Translations under genes and position numbers: made by a program
Part shown: positions 24,928 through 34,325 of the stretch, in pieces
Layout of the letters: each line of letters starts with the position of its first letter
Numbering within the stretch: position 1 is the stretch's first letter
Notes under the pieces: model-generated
Seen by the model: the letters and a program-made list of their open reading frames with translations, nothing else
Database searches by the model: none
What the model was told of the DNA's origin: nothing
Assembly (NCBI RefSeq): GCF_034092395.1
Contig: NZ_CP139301.1
Coordinates: 1,240,001 to 1,304,000, forward strand
Direction: 5' to 3'
Length of the DNA stretch: 64,000 nt
Source of the DNA: Prochlorococcus sp. MIT 1307
GTDB taxonomy: Bacteria > Cyanobacteriota > Cyanobacteriia > PCC-6307 > Cyanobiaceae

Positions 24928-27606
24928 TCAGGACAATGCAGAGATAAACTCTTCGCGCGCGAAATCTAGTGCGCTATTTAATGCGGTTACATCACGACCA
25001 CCAGCTTGAGCACATGTAGATCTGCCACCACCACCACCGCCACAAAGTTTGGCTATAGAGCCAACAAACTGGCCAGCATGGAGGCCTCCAGTAACAATCT
25101 GCGAGCCAAAATTAGCAACAAATATAACTTTCTTTTGATCACTAAGATCTGGCTGTCCAGCAAGAATTACTGCTGCATTTTTACCAAGTTTATCAACTAG
25201 ACTCTGAGCTGCATTTTGAAGCGCATTACCGTCAATTCCATCTAGACGTTTTACTAGATATTGACTATCCTTTATAGTTATTGACTCATTAGATAATGAC
25301 AATACCTTTACAAGGGCAAGTTCCTCATGCGCTACTGCAAGAGCCTTCATTGTCGACTTGACTTCATTCTGAAGGGATGCAACTCGCCCCACTATTTGGT
25401 TTGGTTTAACCTTAAAACGTTCACCAAGTTCCTTCACTATTCCATCTCTCTCCTGCAAATAGTCTAAAACTCCTTGACCTGCAAGGGCTTCGATTCGACG
25501 AATACCAGAAGCAATGCCACACTCAGAAACAATCTTAAAAATACCTAGCTCAGATGTGTTCTTAACATGTGTACCACCACATAATTCCATGGATACGTCT
25601 GGAATATCAACAACTCGAACTAGATCTCCATACTTCTCGCCAAACATCGCAACAGCTCCACTCGCCATAGCCTCTTCTATCTCCATCTCCTGAATAACAA
25701 GAGGATGGGCCTCAGCAATCCAACTATTCACAAGCTTTTCAAGCTGCTCTAATTCAGCAGGATTAATCTCTCTAGGGGCATGGAAGTCAAAACGTAACCG
25801 ATCAAAATTTACTAATGAGCCAGCCTGAGAAATACCAGGATCAATAACCTGTTTCAGAGCCGATTGCAACATATGAGTAGCCGTATGATTTGATTGAACT
25901 CGGCGGCGAGCGATATGGTCAACTCGACAATCAACTGTATCACCCTCCTTCAAAGTTCCTCGTGTAATGCGGCCTGCATGAACAAATACATTATCGTTAC
26001 GAGTAACCGTTTCAATCTCAACTAAAGCACTATTATTTCCAAAATCAACGCCAACTAACGTTCCACAATCTCCTACTTGACCACCACCCTCGCCATAAAA
26101 TGTAGTCGTATCGAGTGCTATCTGCACACTATCATCAATACTAGCTATCTTAGCAGGTTTGCCATTAACTAAGAGCCTTTGAACTGTGCAGCGGGACTCC
26201 AACAATTCATAGCCCAAAAAATTCGTACTTTCTAAATCAATAGCCATTTGATCAACCGCATCTTGGACAGTGAGATCAATACTGATACTCGCAGCTTTTG
26301 CACGTTGCCGTTGCTCAGCCATAGCCCTATCAAAGCCCTCAACATCAACAGAAAGATTATTTTCTTCGGCGATTTCCTGCGTGAGTTCTAATGGGAAGCC
26401 ATAAGTATCATATAACTCAAAGGCCTTTTCTCCGCTAATCCTACTTGGTTTCTCGCTTAGTAAATCCACCAACAACTTTTCTCCACGCTCAAGGGTTTCT
26501 AAAAAACGAGCTTCTTCCCTTTGCAACTCTTGCAATATCACATCTCGTCGTTCCAATAGTTGTGGATAAACAGACTCCATCAAATTAATCGCTGTCTCCC
26601 CCATCTCAACAAGAAATGGCTTCGCAATACCAATCAGACGTCCATGGCGAATAACTCGACGGACCAATCGCCTCAAAATATATCCACGGCCTAAGTTACT
26701 GGCAGTCACACCATCACAAATCAAATGAGTAACAGCTCGACTATGATCCCCGATAACCTTTAAAGACGTTTTTCTTTGAATATCAACTTTTTTGTAGTCA
26801 ATGTCTGCAAGCAATGCAGCTTTTTGAATCAAAGGATAAATAAGATCCGTTTCATAATTATTAGGAACTCCCTGCAAGATTTGTGCCATTCTCTCTAAAC
26901 CCAAACCTGTGTCAATATTGCATTTCTCAAGAAGTGTCAGCTTTCCTAAAGCATCCCGGTTGTATTGCATGAATACCAAGTTATAAAACTCGATAAATCT
27001 TGTATCATCATCAAGATTAATTCCTATATCACCCAACTCAGGCTTGAAATCGTAATAGATCTCAGAGCAAGGCCCACAAGGTCCTGTAGGCCCAGAAGCC
27101 CAAAAATTATCTGCCTCATCCATCCGAATAATTCGATTAGGGTTCACACCCACTACTTCACGCCAAATCACTTCGGCTTCATCATCTTCTCGAAAAACAC
27201 TAACAACAAGATTTTTAGGATCTAGACCAAATACCTGAGTGCTCAGTTCCCAGGACCACTGAATTGCTTCCTTCTTGAAATAATCACCAAAAGAGAAATT
27301 TCCAAGCATCTCAAAGAATGTGTGATGCCTAGCAGTACGACCCACATTCTCAATGTCATTAGTACGAATACATTTCTGACTAGTAGTTGCCCTAGCTGCC
27401 GGCCGCTCCTTTTGCCCCAGGAAAACAGGCTTAAAAGGCAACATCCCAGCAATAGTCAAAAGAACCGTTGGATCCTCAGGTACTAATGAAGCACTAGGTA
27501 AAATCTGATGTTGTCGCTCAGCAAAAAACGCTAAAAAAGCATTTCGAATCTGGCCCCCAGTCCAAGTTTGCGACATTTCAATAGGCGATGATCGTTCAAC
27601 GGTCAT
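24928..27606 (-). CDS. alaS: Alanyl-tRNA synthetase
   Basis: AlaS charges tRNA-Ala. All domains are present: class II catalytic core from LPSASLVPEDPTVLLTIAGMLPFKP, the editing domain with HTATHMLQSALK and CGGTHVKNTSELG, and the C-terminal C-Ala domain ending with GGGGGGR near the carboxyl end. The frame is open to 27636, but the ATG at 27606 (MTVERSS, 892 residues) has CAGG upstream; another ATG at 27576 (MSQTW) lies closer to the conserved start. The gene is intact. Confidence 0.96.
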   Translation of the reverse strand: MTVERSSPIEMSQTWTGGQIRNAFLAFFAERQHQILPSASLVPEDPTVLLTIAGMLPFKPVFLGQKERPAARATTSQKCIRTNDIENVGRTARHHTFFEMLGNFSFGDYFKKEAIQWSWELSTQVFGLDPKNLVVSVFREDDEAEVIWREVVGVNPNRIIRMDEADNFWASGPTGPCGPCSEIYYDFKPELGDIGINLDDDTRFIEFYNLVFMQYNRDALGKLTLLEKCNIDTGLGLERMAQILQGVPNNYETDLIYPLIQKAALLADIDYKKVDIQRKTSLKVIGDHSRAVTHLICDGVTASNLGRGYILRRLVRRVIRHGRLIGIAKPFLVEMGETAINLMESVYPQLLERRDVILQELQREEARFLETLERGEKLLVDLLSEKPSRISGEKAFELYDTYGFPLELTQEIAEENNLSVDVEGFDRAMAEQRQRAKAASISIDLTVQDAVDQMAIDLESTNFLGYELLESRCTVQRLLVNGKPAKIASIDDSVQIALDTTTFYGEGGGQVGDCGTLVGVDFGNNSALVEIETVTRNDNVFVHAGRITRGTLKEGDTVDCRVDHIARRRVQSNHTATHMLQSALKQVIDPGISQAGSLVNFDRLRFDFHAPREINPAELEQLEKLVNSWIAEAHPLVIQEMEIEEAMASGAVAMFGEKYGDLVRVVDIPDVSMELCGGTHVKNTSELGIFKIVSECGIASGIRRIEALAGQGVLDYLQERDGIVKELGERFKVKPNQIVGRVASLQNEVKSTMKALAVAHEELALVKVLSLSNESITIKDSQYLVKRLDGIDGNALQNAAQSLVDKLGKNAAVILAGQPDLSDQKKVIFVANFGSQIVTGGLHAGQFVGSIAKLCGGGGGGRSTCAQAGGRDVTALNSALDFAREEFISALS

Positions 27607-27760
27607 AACGCACCTGAAGATAAGAAAAAGATCCAACAGTCATGATGGCCTTTAAAGATGTCCAGAAGTTAATCATCATCCCACTAAATCCAATGAGTAA
27701 GAGTAAATAGGCGTGCAATCTCAGGGAACACCCTCCTTGCAAGAATTGCTCTACATCTTC

Positions 27761-27901
27761 TCAGAGTCTTATAACATTCGATATCACTTCAATGATCCTG
27801 TCCCAAGACGGCTTATAGCCTAAAAGATGTGTTTGTTGGATCATATATTCACGAAATAAACCTTCAATGAACTGACTCGCAAGCTCATCTACTGGCATCA
27901 T
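27761..27901 (-). CDS. 46-residue protein, unknown
   Basis: ATG ATG at 27901 opens a frame to TGA at 27761-27763: 46 codons reading MMPVDELASQF and LFREYM, then LGYKPSWDRIIEVI. The composition (aromatics, charged amphipathic helix) is protein-like and unlike random AT-rich spacer. There is no clear ribosome-binding site. It lies in the 390-base gap between alaS and the SNF2 gene, on the alaS strand, about 150 bases upstream of alaS. A small hairpin (GCTGCT at 27930-27935 with AGCAGC at 27940-27945) sits between it and the SNF2 start. Confidence 0.55.
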   Translation of the reverse strand: MMPVDELASQFIEGLFREYMIQQTHLLGYKPSWDRIIEVISNVIRL

Positions 27902-27992
27902 TAGTTATGGAACCCCTCTAGTGGTGGTTGCTGCTACTTAGCAGCGCATTCCAACTTCAAGAGACCCAAGTCATGAATTTTGCGTCGCGGCC

Positions 27993-30900
27993 ATGAGCCT
28001 GCTGCACGCTACCTGGCTTCCAGCCATTAGAACCCCGACCAGCTCAGGTCGGCCAGCACTTCTTGTGTGGGCAGATAAATGGCAAGTTGCAACTCCAGCA
28101 GGTCCAAACGCAACTCCAGCGCTACATCCTTTTACCCTTACGCCGGAAAATCTGCGAACATGGCTGAATGAAAAAGATTTGTTGCCAGCGGGCATTATTG
28201 ATGCAACTGCGTGTCTAACTCTTCCAAGTAGAGCTCTGAAATTCAAAGGCAAAGGAAAGACAACCCAAAAAGCAAAAGAAAGCATAAGCGAACCACAATG
28301 GACTGGTCTACCCTTGCAAGCAGGAGAACCTATTCCTAAGCAATGTGAATGGTGGCCCTGGCAAGTACAAGGCTTAGCTATAGAGCCTGCTGAAGCCACA
28401 GCCTGGCTTGCAAAACTTCCTCTATCCGGACGTCATCCAGATCTAGGTGAAGAACTAAGATGGTGGAGCCATTTGCAACGATGGGCTCTTAGTCTCATTG
28501 CCCGTGAACGTTGGCTACCACAAGTTGAACTAAGTAGAGGTGAAGGCTATCCCCATCGCGCTAGATGGGTGCCACTATTAAATCGTGAAGATGATAGACG
28601 CAGATTAGAAGAGCTGGCAGCACGGCTTCCTCTCGTCGCAACTTGTGCCCTTCCATGGCGAGAACCAACTGGTAAAAGAAGCAATCGAACAACCCGACTC
28701 AGACCAGAGGCAATGAGAGCCGCCAATCCAATTGCCTCATGCAGACCTCGCAGTGGTCGTCTTCGAGTGGCAAATCTTTTAGAAGAACTCGTAGATGCAC
28801 AACTAAGAAAAGATTTTGAAGCCAATGCGCCGAACCTTGACCCATTACTTGCTACTTGGCAGGAAGCGCTTGCATCAGAGACAGGTGTTATTACACTCCC
28901 CGATGAAGAAGCCAAGCGCCTAGCCACAGCAAGTAGTCACTGGCGAGAAGGGGTGGCAGGAAATGTTGCTGCAGCCAGAGCTTGTCTGGAATTGTTTACA
29001 CCTTCTAAAGGTGAAGATCTCTGGGAATTACGCTTCGCATTACAAGCTGAAGCAGACCCAACGCTCAAAGTACCTGCAGCCACAGCCTGGGGAGCTGGCT
29101 CACAAGTTCTTCAACTTGGAGAAATTCGAGTAGAGCATCCTGGTGAAGTCCTTTTAGAAGGTTTAGGGCGCGCACTCACTGTTTTTGAACCAATTGAAAG
29201 AGGTCTTGAGAGCGCGACACCAAATTCAATGCAACTATCTCCAGCAGAGGCTTTTGTACTGGTACGAACCGCTGCGTCTCAACTGCGTGATGTTGGAGTA
29301 GGTGTAGAGCTACCACAAAGCCTCTCAGGTGGATTAGCAAGTCGACTTGGGTTAGCAATTAAGGCAGAACTTTCTGAGACCTCACGCGGTTTCACTCTTG
29401 GTGAAAGCCTTGACTGGAAATGGGAGCTAATGATTGGAGGTGTGACTTTAACTCTCCATGAACTAGAGCGACTGGCTGGCAAGCGAAGTCCACTTGTACT
29501 ACACAAAGGCGCCTGGATTGAATTGCGGCCAAATGATCTAAAAAATGCAGAGCGCTTTTGCAGTAGTAATACAGAACTAAGTCTCGATGATGCACTGCGA
29601 CTTACAGCAACTGAAGGTAATACGCTGATGAAACTTCCTGTGCATCGCTTTGAGTCTGGACCAAGACTTCAAGGAGTCTTAGAGCAATATCACCAAAAAA
29701 AAGCTCCCGATCCGTTACCTGCACCAGATGGATTTAGTGGTCAATTAAGACCTTACCAAGAGCGAGGGTTGGGATGGTTAGCTTTTCTTCATCGATTCGA
29801 TCAAGGTGCATGTTTGGCCGACGATATGGGTCTGGGTAAAACCATCCAACTACTTGCATTCTTACAACATCTGAAAGCCGAGCAAGAACTCAAGCGACCA
29901 GTATTACTTGTTGCTCCAACTTCTGTACTAACAAATTGGAAAAGAGAAGCTCATGCATTCACTCCAGACCTACAAGTTCGTGAACACTATGGACCGAAAC
30001 GACCTACTACTAACCCTCAGCTCAAACAAGCACTAAAAAATATAGACCTAGTCTTAACAAGCTATGGCCTCATGCAACGAGATAGTGAGCTACTTGAAAC
30101 AGTCGATTGGCAAGGAGTGGTAATCGATGAAGCTCAAGCCATAAAAAATCCTCAGGCAAAGCAAAGTCAAGCAACACGTGATATTGCAAGAGCTGCTAAA
30201 AGCAACCGTTTCAGAATCGCCTTAACAGGTACACCTGTAGAAAATCGAGTTAGTGAGTTATGGGCACTCATGGATTTTCTTAACCCTAGAGTTCTTGGAG
30301 AAGAAGACTTTTTTCGTCAACGCTATCGCCTACCAATTGAGCGATATGGGGACATGTCTTCATTAAAAGATCTAAAAGCTCGTGTAAGTCCTTTTCTCCT
30401 TCGTAGACTTAAAACAGACAAGGCAATCATCTCAGATCTTCCAGAAAAAGTGGAACTGAGTGAATGGGTAGGTCTTAGCAAAGAACAACAAAGTCTCTAT
30501 CGCAAAACAGTTGAAGACACCCTAGATGCAATTGCAAAAGCTCCAAGAGGTCAACGTCATGGCAAAGTGCTTGGACTACTCACACGTCTAAAGCAAATCT
30601 GTAATCATCCTGCCTTAGCACTTAAAGAGAAAATTGTTGAAGAAGGTTTTATAACACGCTCAGCCAAGCTTCAAAGACTTGAAGAAATTTTGGAAGAAGT
30701 TATCGAAGCAGGTGATCGAGCACTGCTATTTACCCAATTTGCAGAGTGGGGACATCTACTACAAGCATATCTCCAGCAAAGATGGCTTTTTGATGTCCCC
30801 TTTTTACACGGCAGTACCACCAAAACTGAGCGACAAGCAATGGTCGATCGATTCCAAGAAGATCCTCGTGGACCACAAATTTTCTTACTTTCTCTGAAAG

Positions 30901-31190
30901 CTGGAGGCATAGGTCTTAACCTCACACGAGCCAGTCACGTTTTTCACATAGATCGGTGGTGGAATCCTGCCGTGGAAAATCAAGCAACAGATCGTGCCTA
31001 CCGTATAGGTCAGGAAAATAGAGTCATGGTTCACAAATTTATTACAAGCGGATCTGTTGAGGAAAAAATTGATCAAATGATTCGAGAAAAGTCTCGACTA
31101 GCCGAAGACATTATTGGTTCTGGTGAAGATTGGCTTGGAAGTCTAGGTGTTAGTGAATTGCGTGAATTAGTCCAATTAGAAGACAATTAA
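27993..31190 (+). CDS. SNF2-family ATPase with N-terminal SNF2-associated domain
   Basis: A 1,065-residue superfamily-2 DNA-dependent ATPase. The first ~550 residues match the layout of the bacterial SNF2-associated region. The motor spans about 580-1050: ADDMGLGKTIQ (Walker A, near 606-616), VVIDEAQAIKNP (DEAQ Walker B, near 710), LTGTPVENR, and the second lobe with LLSLKAGGIGLNLTRA and WNPAVENQATDRAYRIGQ. Such proteins remodel or translocate on DNA; their role in bacteria is poorly known (transcription recycling, repair or defence). It is followed by a SWIM zinc-finger gene four bases after the stop, a pairing seen widely in bacteria. Confidence 0.93.
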   Translation: MSLLHATWLPAIRTPTSSGRPALLVWADKWQVATPAGPNATPALHPFTLTPENLRTWLNEKDLLPAGIIDATACLTLPSRALKFKGKGKTTQKAKESISEPQWTGLPLQAGEPIPKQCEWWPWQVQGLAIEPAEATAWLAKLPLSGRHPDLGEELRWWSHLQRWALSLIARERWLPQVELSRGEGYPHRARWVPLLNREDDRRRLEELAARLPLVATCALPWREPTGKRSNRTTRLRPEAMRAANPIASCRPRSGRLRVANLLEELVDAQLRKDFEANAPNLDPLLATWQEALASETGVITLPDEEAKRLATASSHWREGVAGNVAAARACLELFTPSKGEDLWELRFALQAEADPTLKVPAATAWGAGSQVLQLGEIRVEHPGEVLLEGLGRALTVFEPIERGLESATPNSMQLSPAEAFVLVRTAASQLRDVGVGVELPQSLSGGLASRLGLAIKAELSETSRGFTLGESLDWKWELMIGGVTLTLHELERLAGKRSPLVLHKGAWIELRPNDLKNAERFCSSNTELSLDDALRLTATEGNTLMKLPVHRFESGPRLQGVLEQYHQKKAPDPLPAPDGFSGQLRPYQERGLGWLAFLHRFDQGACLADDMGLGKTIQLLAFLQHLKAEQELKRPVLLVAPTSVLTNWKREAHAFTPDLQVREHYGPKRPTTNPQLKQALKNIDLVLTSYGLMQRDSELLETVDWQGVVIDEAQAIKNPQAKQSQATRDIARAAKSNRFRIALTGTPVENRVSELWALMDFLNPRVLGEEDFFRQRYRLPIERYGDMSSLKDLKARVSPFLLRRLKTDKAIISDLPEKVELSEWVGLSKEQQSLYRKTVEDTLDAIAKAPRGQRHGKVLGLLTRLKQICNHPALALKEKIVEEGFITRSAKLQRLEEILEEVIEAGDRALLFTQFAEWGHLLQAYLQQRWLFDVPFLHGSTTKTERQAMVDRFQEDPRGPQIFLLSLKAGGIGLNLTRASHVFHIDRWWNPAVENQATDRAYRIGQENRVMVHKFITSGSVEEKIDQMIREKSRLAEDIIGSGEDWLGSLGVSELRELVQLEDN

Positions 31191-31194
31191 TTTC

Positions 31195-32094
31195 ATGGCA
31201 AATTCGTCCATCAACAATTCAGAAATTACAACTGCCCTCAGTGAAAAAGGTCTAGGGCAACAACCCTGGTGGGTTGAACAATGGATGGAACTTATTAATT
31301 CGTATAGGTTTAAAAAACGACTCGAAAGAGCATGGACTTACGCGAGAGAAGGGAACGTAACCTCGATCCGTTTCGAGGGCCGAAGAGTCCATGCAAGAGT
31401 TCAAGGGACTGAAGAAGACCCATACAAAGTCAAACTCTGGCTTGACGTTCTAAATGACGAAGATTGGAGCTACGTTCTTGAAGCCCTAACCCAAAAAGCA
31501 CGTTGGTCTGCCCAATTATTAGCAGGAATTATGCCAGCAGATATAGAAAGAGCTTTCGCTGCAAGTGGACGTCGCTTATTCCCCTTCAAGCTACAAGAAG
31601 TTCGTAGTGAATGTAATTGCCCTGATAAAGCTAATCCCTGTAAACATATCAGTGCTATCTATTTCCTTATGGGAGATCGCTTCAGCGAAGATCCCTTTGT
31701 TCTATTTCAATTACGAGGACGCACCAGAACAAAATTACTGCAAGACTTAGCAGAACAACGTCTAGAGGTACTCGCAAATATCACAAAAGCCAATGAAAAA
31801 GAGAATGCAAAGAGTAAGAAAATAAATGACAACGATGAGACTCCTAGCTCGCCTCATCCAGCCGTAATAGACCCAAGTCTTTGGTGGAAGTATGAAGGCA
31901 GTCTCAATTCCGATCTAGTCGTAATCACACCAGCAATGGATGGAGAAACTGGCCTAGATGCCGCAGGAGAACTCCCTCTTGCAGAGGAACCACTTTTCCC
32001 TGAAGCTCGCAAAACCTTCCTTAATCACTTACATAAGCAAGGTGCAAAAATCGCGCAGCAAGCAATGCTTCAAGCAATGGCAACCGGTGAATAA
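31195..32094 (+). CDS. SWIM zinc-finger protein, SNF2 partner
   Basis: 299 residues. The SWIM motif CxCx6CxH is C140-N-C142, C149 and H151 (ECNCPDKANPCKH), in the middle of the protein. The N-terminal ~130 residues (WWVEQWMELINSYRFKKRLERAW onward) form the usual preceding domain. The C-terminal part from ~200 has a charged, low-complexity linker and then a less conserved tail. SWIM domains bind DNA or protein. The gene begins four bases after the SNF2 stop, so they are co-transcribed and probably work together. The exact process is unknown. Confidence 0.9.
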   Translation: MANSSINNSEITTALSEKGLGQQPWWVEQWMELINSYRFKKRLERAWTYAREGNVTSIRFEGRRVHARVQGTEEDPYKVKLWLDVLNDEDWSYVLEALTQKARWSAQLLAGIMPADIERAFAASGRRLFPFKLQEVRSECNCPDKANPCKHISAIYFLMGDRFSEDPFVLFQLRGRTRTKLLQDLAEQRLEVLANITKANEKENAKSKKINDNDETPSSPHPAVIDPSLWWKYEGSLNSDLVVITPAMDGETGLDAAGELPLAEEPLFPEARKTFLNHLHKQGAKIAQQAMLQAMATGE

Positions 32095-32569
32095 AGCTCA
32101 AGCCCCATGGCATACAAAAAAGACATTAAGGGTGATACATCTACTATTAACCTCATATCAAAATGCCTTTAAACAAAGTTTATTAAACTCTCCTGAAGAG
32201 TTGAGTTCACAGCTACAACAAGCCAAGATATTGTTTGCTCTAAAAGAGCCTGTCATCGCACATAACAATGAGAAAGATCCTTGTTTAAATTATGCAAATG
32301 CTGCAGCGCTACAACTATGGGGTAGAGGTTGGGACGAAATGATCGGCATGCCTTCTCGACTAACAGCCCCAATAGAAGAGCGTGAAGAACGACAATATGC
32401 CTTAAATAAGGCAATTACAAAACATGCGGTCAAAGATTATGAAGGCATCAGAATTAACAGTAAAGGCGAAGTTTTCATGATAAAAAATGCACGTATATGG
32501 ACAATTTTTGACGAAAATGGTGAACTCCGTGGTCAAGCCGCAACCTTCGATTGGTGGCAGAAAATCTAA
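32087..32569 (+). CDS. MEKHLA/PAS-like domain protein
   Basis: The MEKHLA domain is a PAS-related module. The most likely start is the GTG at 32087 (160 residues), which overlaps the SWIM gene's end by eight bases; the open frame reaches back to 31958 inside that gene but is only a shadow there. Visible motifs: LNYANAAALQLWGRGWDEMIGMPSRLTA (about 66-93), and the C-terminal GQAATFDWW. The overlap suggests co-expression with the SNF2-SWIM pair. PAS-type folds bind small ligands or mediate dimers; no ligand is visible. Confidence 0.85.
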   Translation: MNKAQAPWHTKKTLRVIHLLLTSYQNAFKQSLLNSPEELSSQLQQAKILFALKEPVIAHNNEKDPCLNYANAAALQLWGRGWDEMIGMPSRLTAPIEEREERQYALNKAITKHAVKDYEGIRINSKGEVFMIKNARIWTIFDENGELRGQAATFDWWQKI

Positions 32570-32646
32570 AAAACAACTAAAAGAAAATCCCTTCTTTGGG
32601 CAAATCAGAACTTAAATAGAGAAGAGTCTGTTCAAATTAATAGATC

Positions 32647-33759
32647 ATGCAACGTAGAAAACTACTTGCAACTAGTGCTACTGCCCTTACTGCAGCAGTA
32701 GGTACAGGTTTCCTCAGCTCTTGCACAATTCGTCAAGAAAGCCCAAAAAACGCCATCTCTTTACCCCAAACCAGATGGCGCATGGCAACTAGCTGGCCGA
32801 TTTCACTAGACACAATCTATGGTGGCGCCGAAACCATCAGCGAAAGAGTTAATGCATTAAGCGGTGGGAACTTCCAAATCAAACCTTATGCTGCAGGCGA
32901 AATAGTTCCTGGCCTAGAGGTACTAGATGCCGTACAAACTGGTTCAGTGGAATGTGGTCATACTGCCAGTTACTACTACAAAGGGAAAAATCCGTCTTTT
33001 GCTTTTGGAACTTCCGTACCATTTGGTCTCACTGCACAACAACAAAATGCCTGGCTTTATGAAGCAGGTGGCATAGAAGCAATGAATCAAATATTTGCCG
33101 ATTTTGGGGTAATCAGTTTTCCAGCTGGAAACACAGGAGCACAAATGGGAGGCTGGTTTAAACAAAAACTTGAAGGCCTCCAATCGCTACAAGGACTCAA
33201 AATGCGTATCCCAGGACTTGGTGGTGAAGTAATGGCTGAGTTAGGTGTAAATGTTCAAGTTTTGCCAGGGGGTGAGGTATATCTAGCACTTGATCGTGGA
33301 GCAATTGACGCAGCTGAATGGACAGGTCCCTATGACGATGAAAGACTTGGTTTTGCGCGAGCAGCTCGTTTCTATTACTACCCGGGATGGTGGGAACCGG
33401 GACCAACTCTCAATGCTCTAGTAAACCAAAAAGCTTGGAACAAGTTGCCTAGTGAATACAAAGCAATTTTCACCACAGCTTGCTACGAAGCAAACCTAAC
33501 TATGCTGAGCCGTTACGATACTCTCAATGGTGCTGCCCTTCAACGACTTCTTAAAAGTGGAACTGAACTAGTTCCCTATGAACAAAAAATTCTTCAGGCT
33601 GCGGAAGAGGCATCCTTCCAACTATATGCAGACCTCTCTGCAAAAAATCCAAGCTTTCGTTTGCTCTTTAACGAATGGCAAAAATTCCGTAAGGAAGTTT
33701 CCTCATGGAACAAAGTCAATGAATTTTCATTGTCAAGCTTTAGTTATACAGAAAGATGA
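32647..33759 (+). CDS. TRAP transporter substrate-binding protein (DctP family, TakP-like)
   Basis: 370 residues. The N-terminus has a twin-arginine-like start (MQRRKLLATS) and a lipobox LSSC with Cys26, so it is probably a lipoprotein tethered outside the inner membrane. The mature part has the DctP pattern WRMATSWP..., PYAAGEIVPGLEVLDAVQTG and DAAEWTGPYDDERLG, and WWEPGPTLNALVN, which match TakP-like binders of 2-oxo acids. It is the first gene of a three-gene TRAP operon with the membrane subunits directly after. The actual substrate is not known; related cyanobacterial TRAP systems have been tied to organic-acid or glutamate uptake. Confidence 0.9.
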   Translation: MQRRKLLATSATALTAAVGTGFLSSCTIRQESPKNAISLPQTRWRMATSWPISLDTIYGGAETISERVNALSGGNFQIKPYAAGEIVPGLEVLDAVQTGSVECGHTASYYYKGKNPSFAFGTSVPFGLTAQQQNAWLYEAGGIEAMNQIFADFGVISFPAGNTGAQMGGWFKQKLEGLQSLQGLKMRIPGLGGEVMAELGVNVQVLPGGEVYLALDRGAIDAAEWTGPYDDERLGFARAARFYYYPGWWEPGPTLNALVNQKAWNKLPSEYKAIFTTACYEANLTMLSRYDTLNGAALQRLLKSGTELVPYEQKILQAAEEASFQLYADLSAKNPSFRLLFNEWQKFRKEVSSWNKVNEFSLSSFSYTER

Positions 33760-34325
33760 AACAATGGCTAGCCTTTAGCACGCGGATAGACAATCTCAAC
33801 AAGAAGGTTGCAGTAATTGCACGTTGGTCCATATTCTTAATGCTTGGATTAGGCCTTTGGAATGTAATTGGTCGGTATGTAGGTGTAGCTATAGGTCACA
33901 ATCTAAGCTCAAACAGACTCATAGAAGCGCAATGGTATTTATTTGATTTGGCTTTCTTGTTGGGATTAGGATGGACATTACAAAATCAAGGGCATGTAAG
34001 AGTAGACGTACTGCAAGGACGTTGGAGTGAACGACGAAAAGCAAAAATCGAACTATTAGGTACTCTGCTTCTGCTGTTACCTTTTGCACTTGGAATCATG
34101 GCTATATCTATTGAACCCACCCTTCATTCTTGGAGTATTGCTGAAGTCTCACCTGATCCAAATGGACTGCCTCGCTATTGGGTAAAAACTCTGATTCCCA
34201 TAGGCTTTCTTTTATTAGCTCTACAAGGATTTTCAGAAGCAATTCAAAACTGGGGAAAAGTCAAAAACTCATCTTCGAGAACTACACCGCCAGACAACAT
34301 AAATAAGGAGAATTATCTTGATTGA
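33756..34325 (+). CDS. dctQ: TRAP transporter small membrane subunit (DctQ)
   Basis: 189 residues with four hydrophobic helices, the DctQ fold. WYLFDLAFLLGLGWTLQNQGHVRVDVL contains the family's conserved HVRVD segment (near residues 80-85). The ATG overlaps the stop of the binding-protein gene by four bases (ATGA), a sign of translational coupling. The C-terminus is polar. It forms the membrane complex with the DctM subunit, whose gene overlaps its end by eight bases. Confidence 0.92.
   Translation: MKQWLAFSTRIDNLNKKVAVIARWSIFLMLGLGLWNVIGRYVGVAIGHNLSSNRLIEAQWYLFDLAFLLGLGWTLQNQGHVRVDVLQGRWSERRKAKIELLGTLLLLLPFALGIMAISIEPTLHSWSIAEVSPDPNGLPRYWVKTLIPIGFLLLALQGFSEAIQNWGKVKNSSSRTTPPDNINKENYLD

Noticed and set aside
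31958-32086. N-terminal extension of the MEKHLA protein
   Set aside because: This part overlaps the SWIM gene in another frame and looks like its shadow; the GTG at 32087 is a better start.
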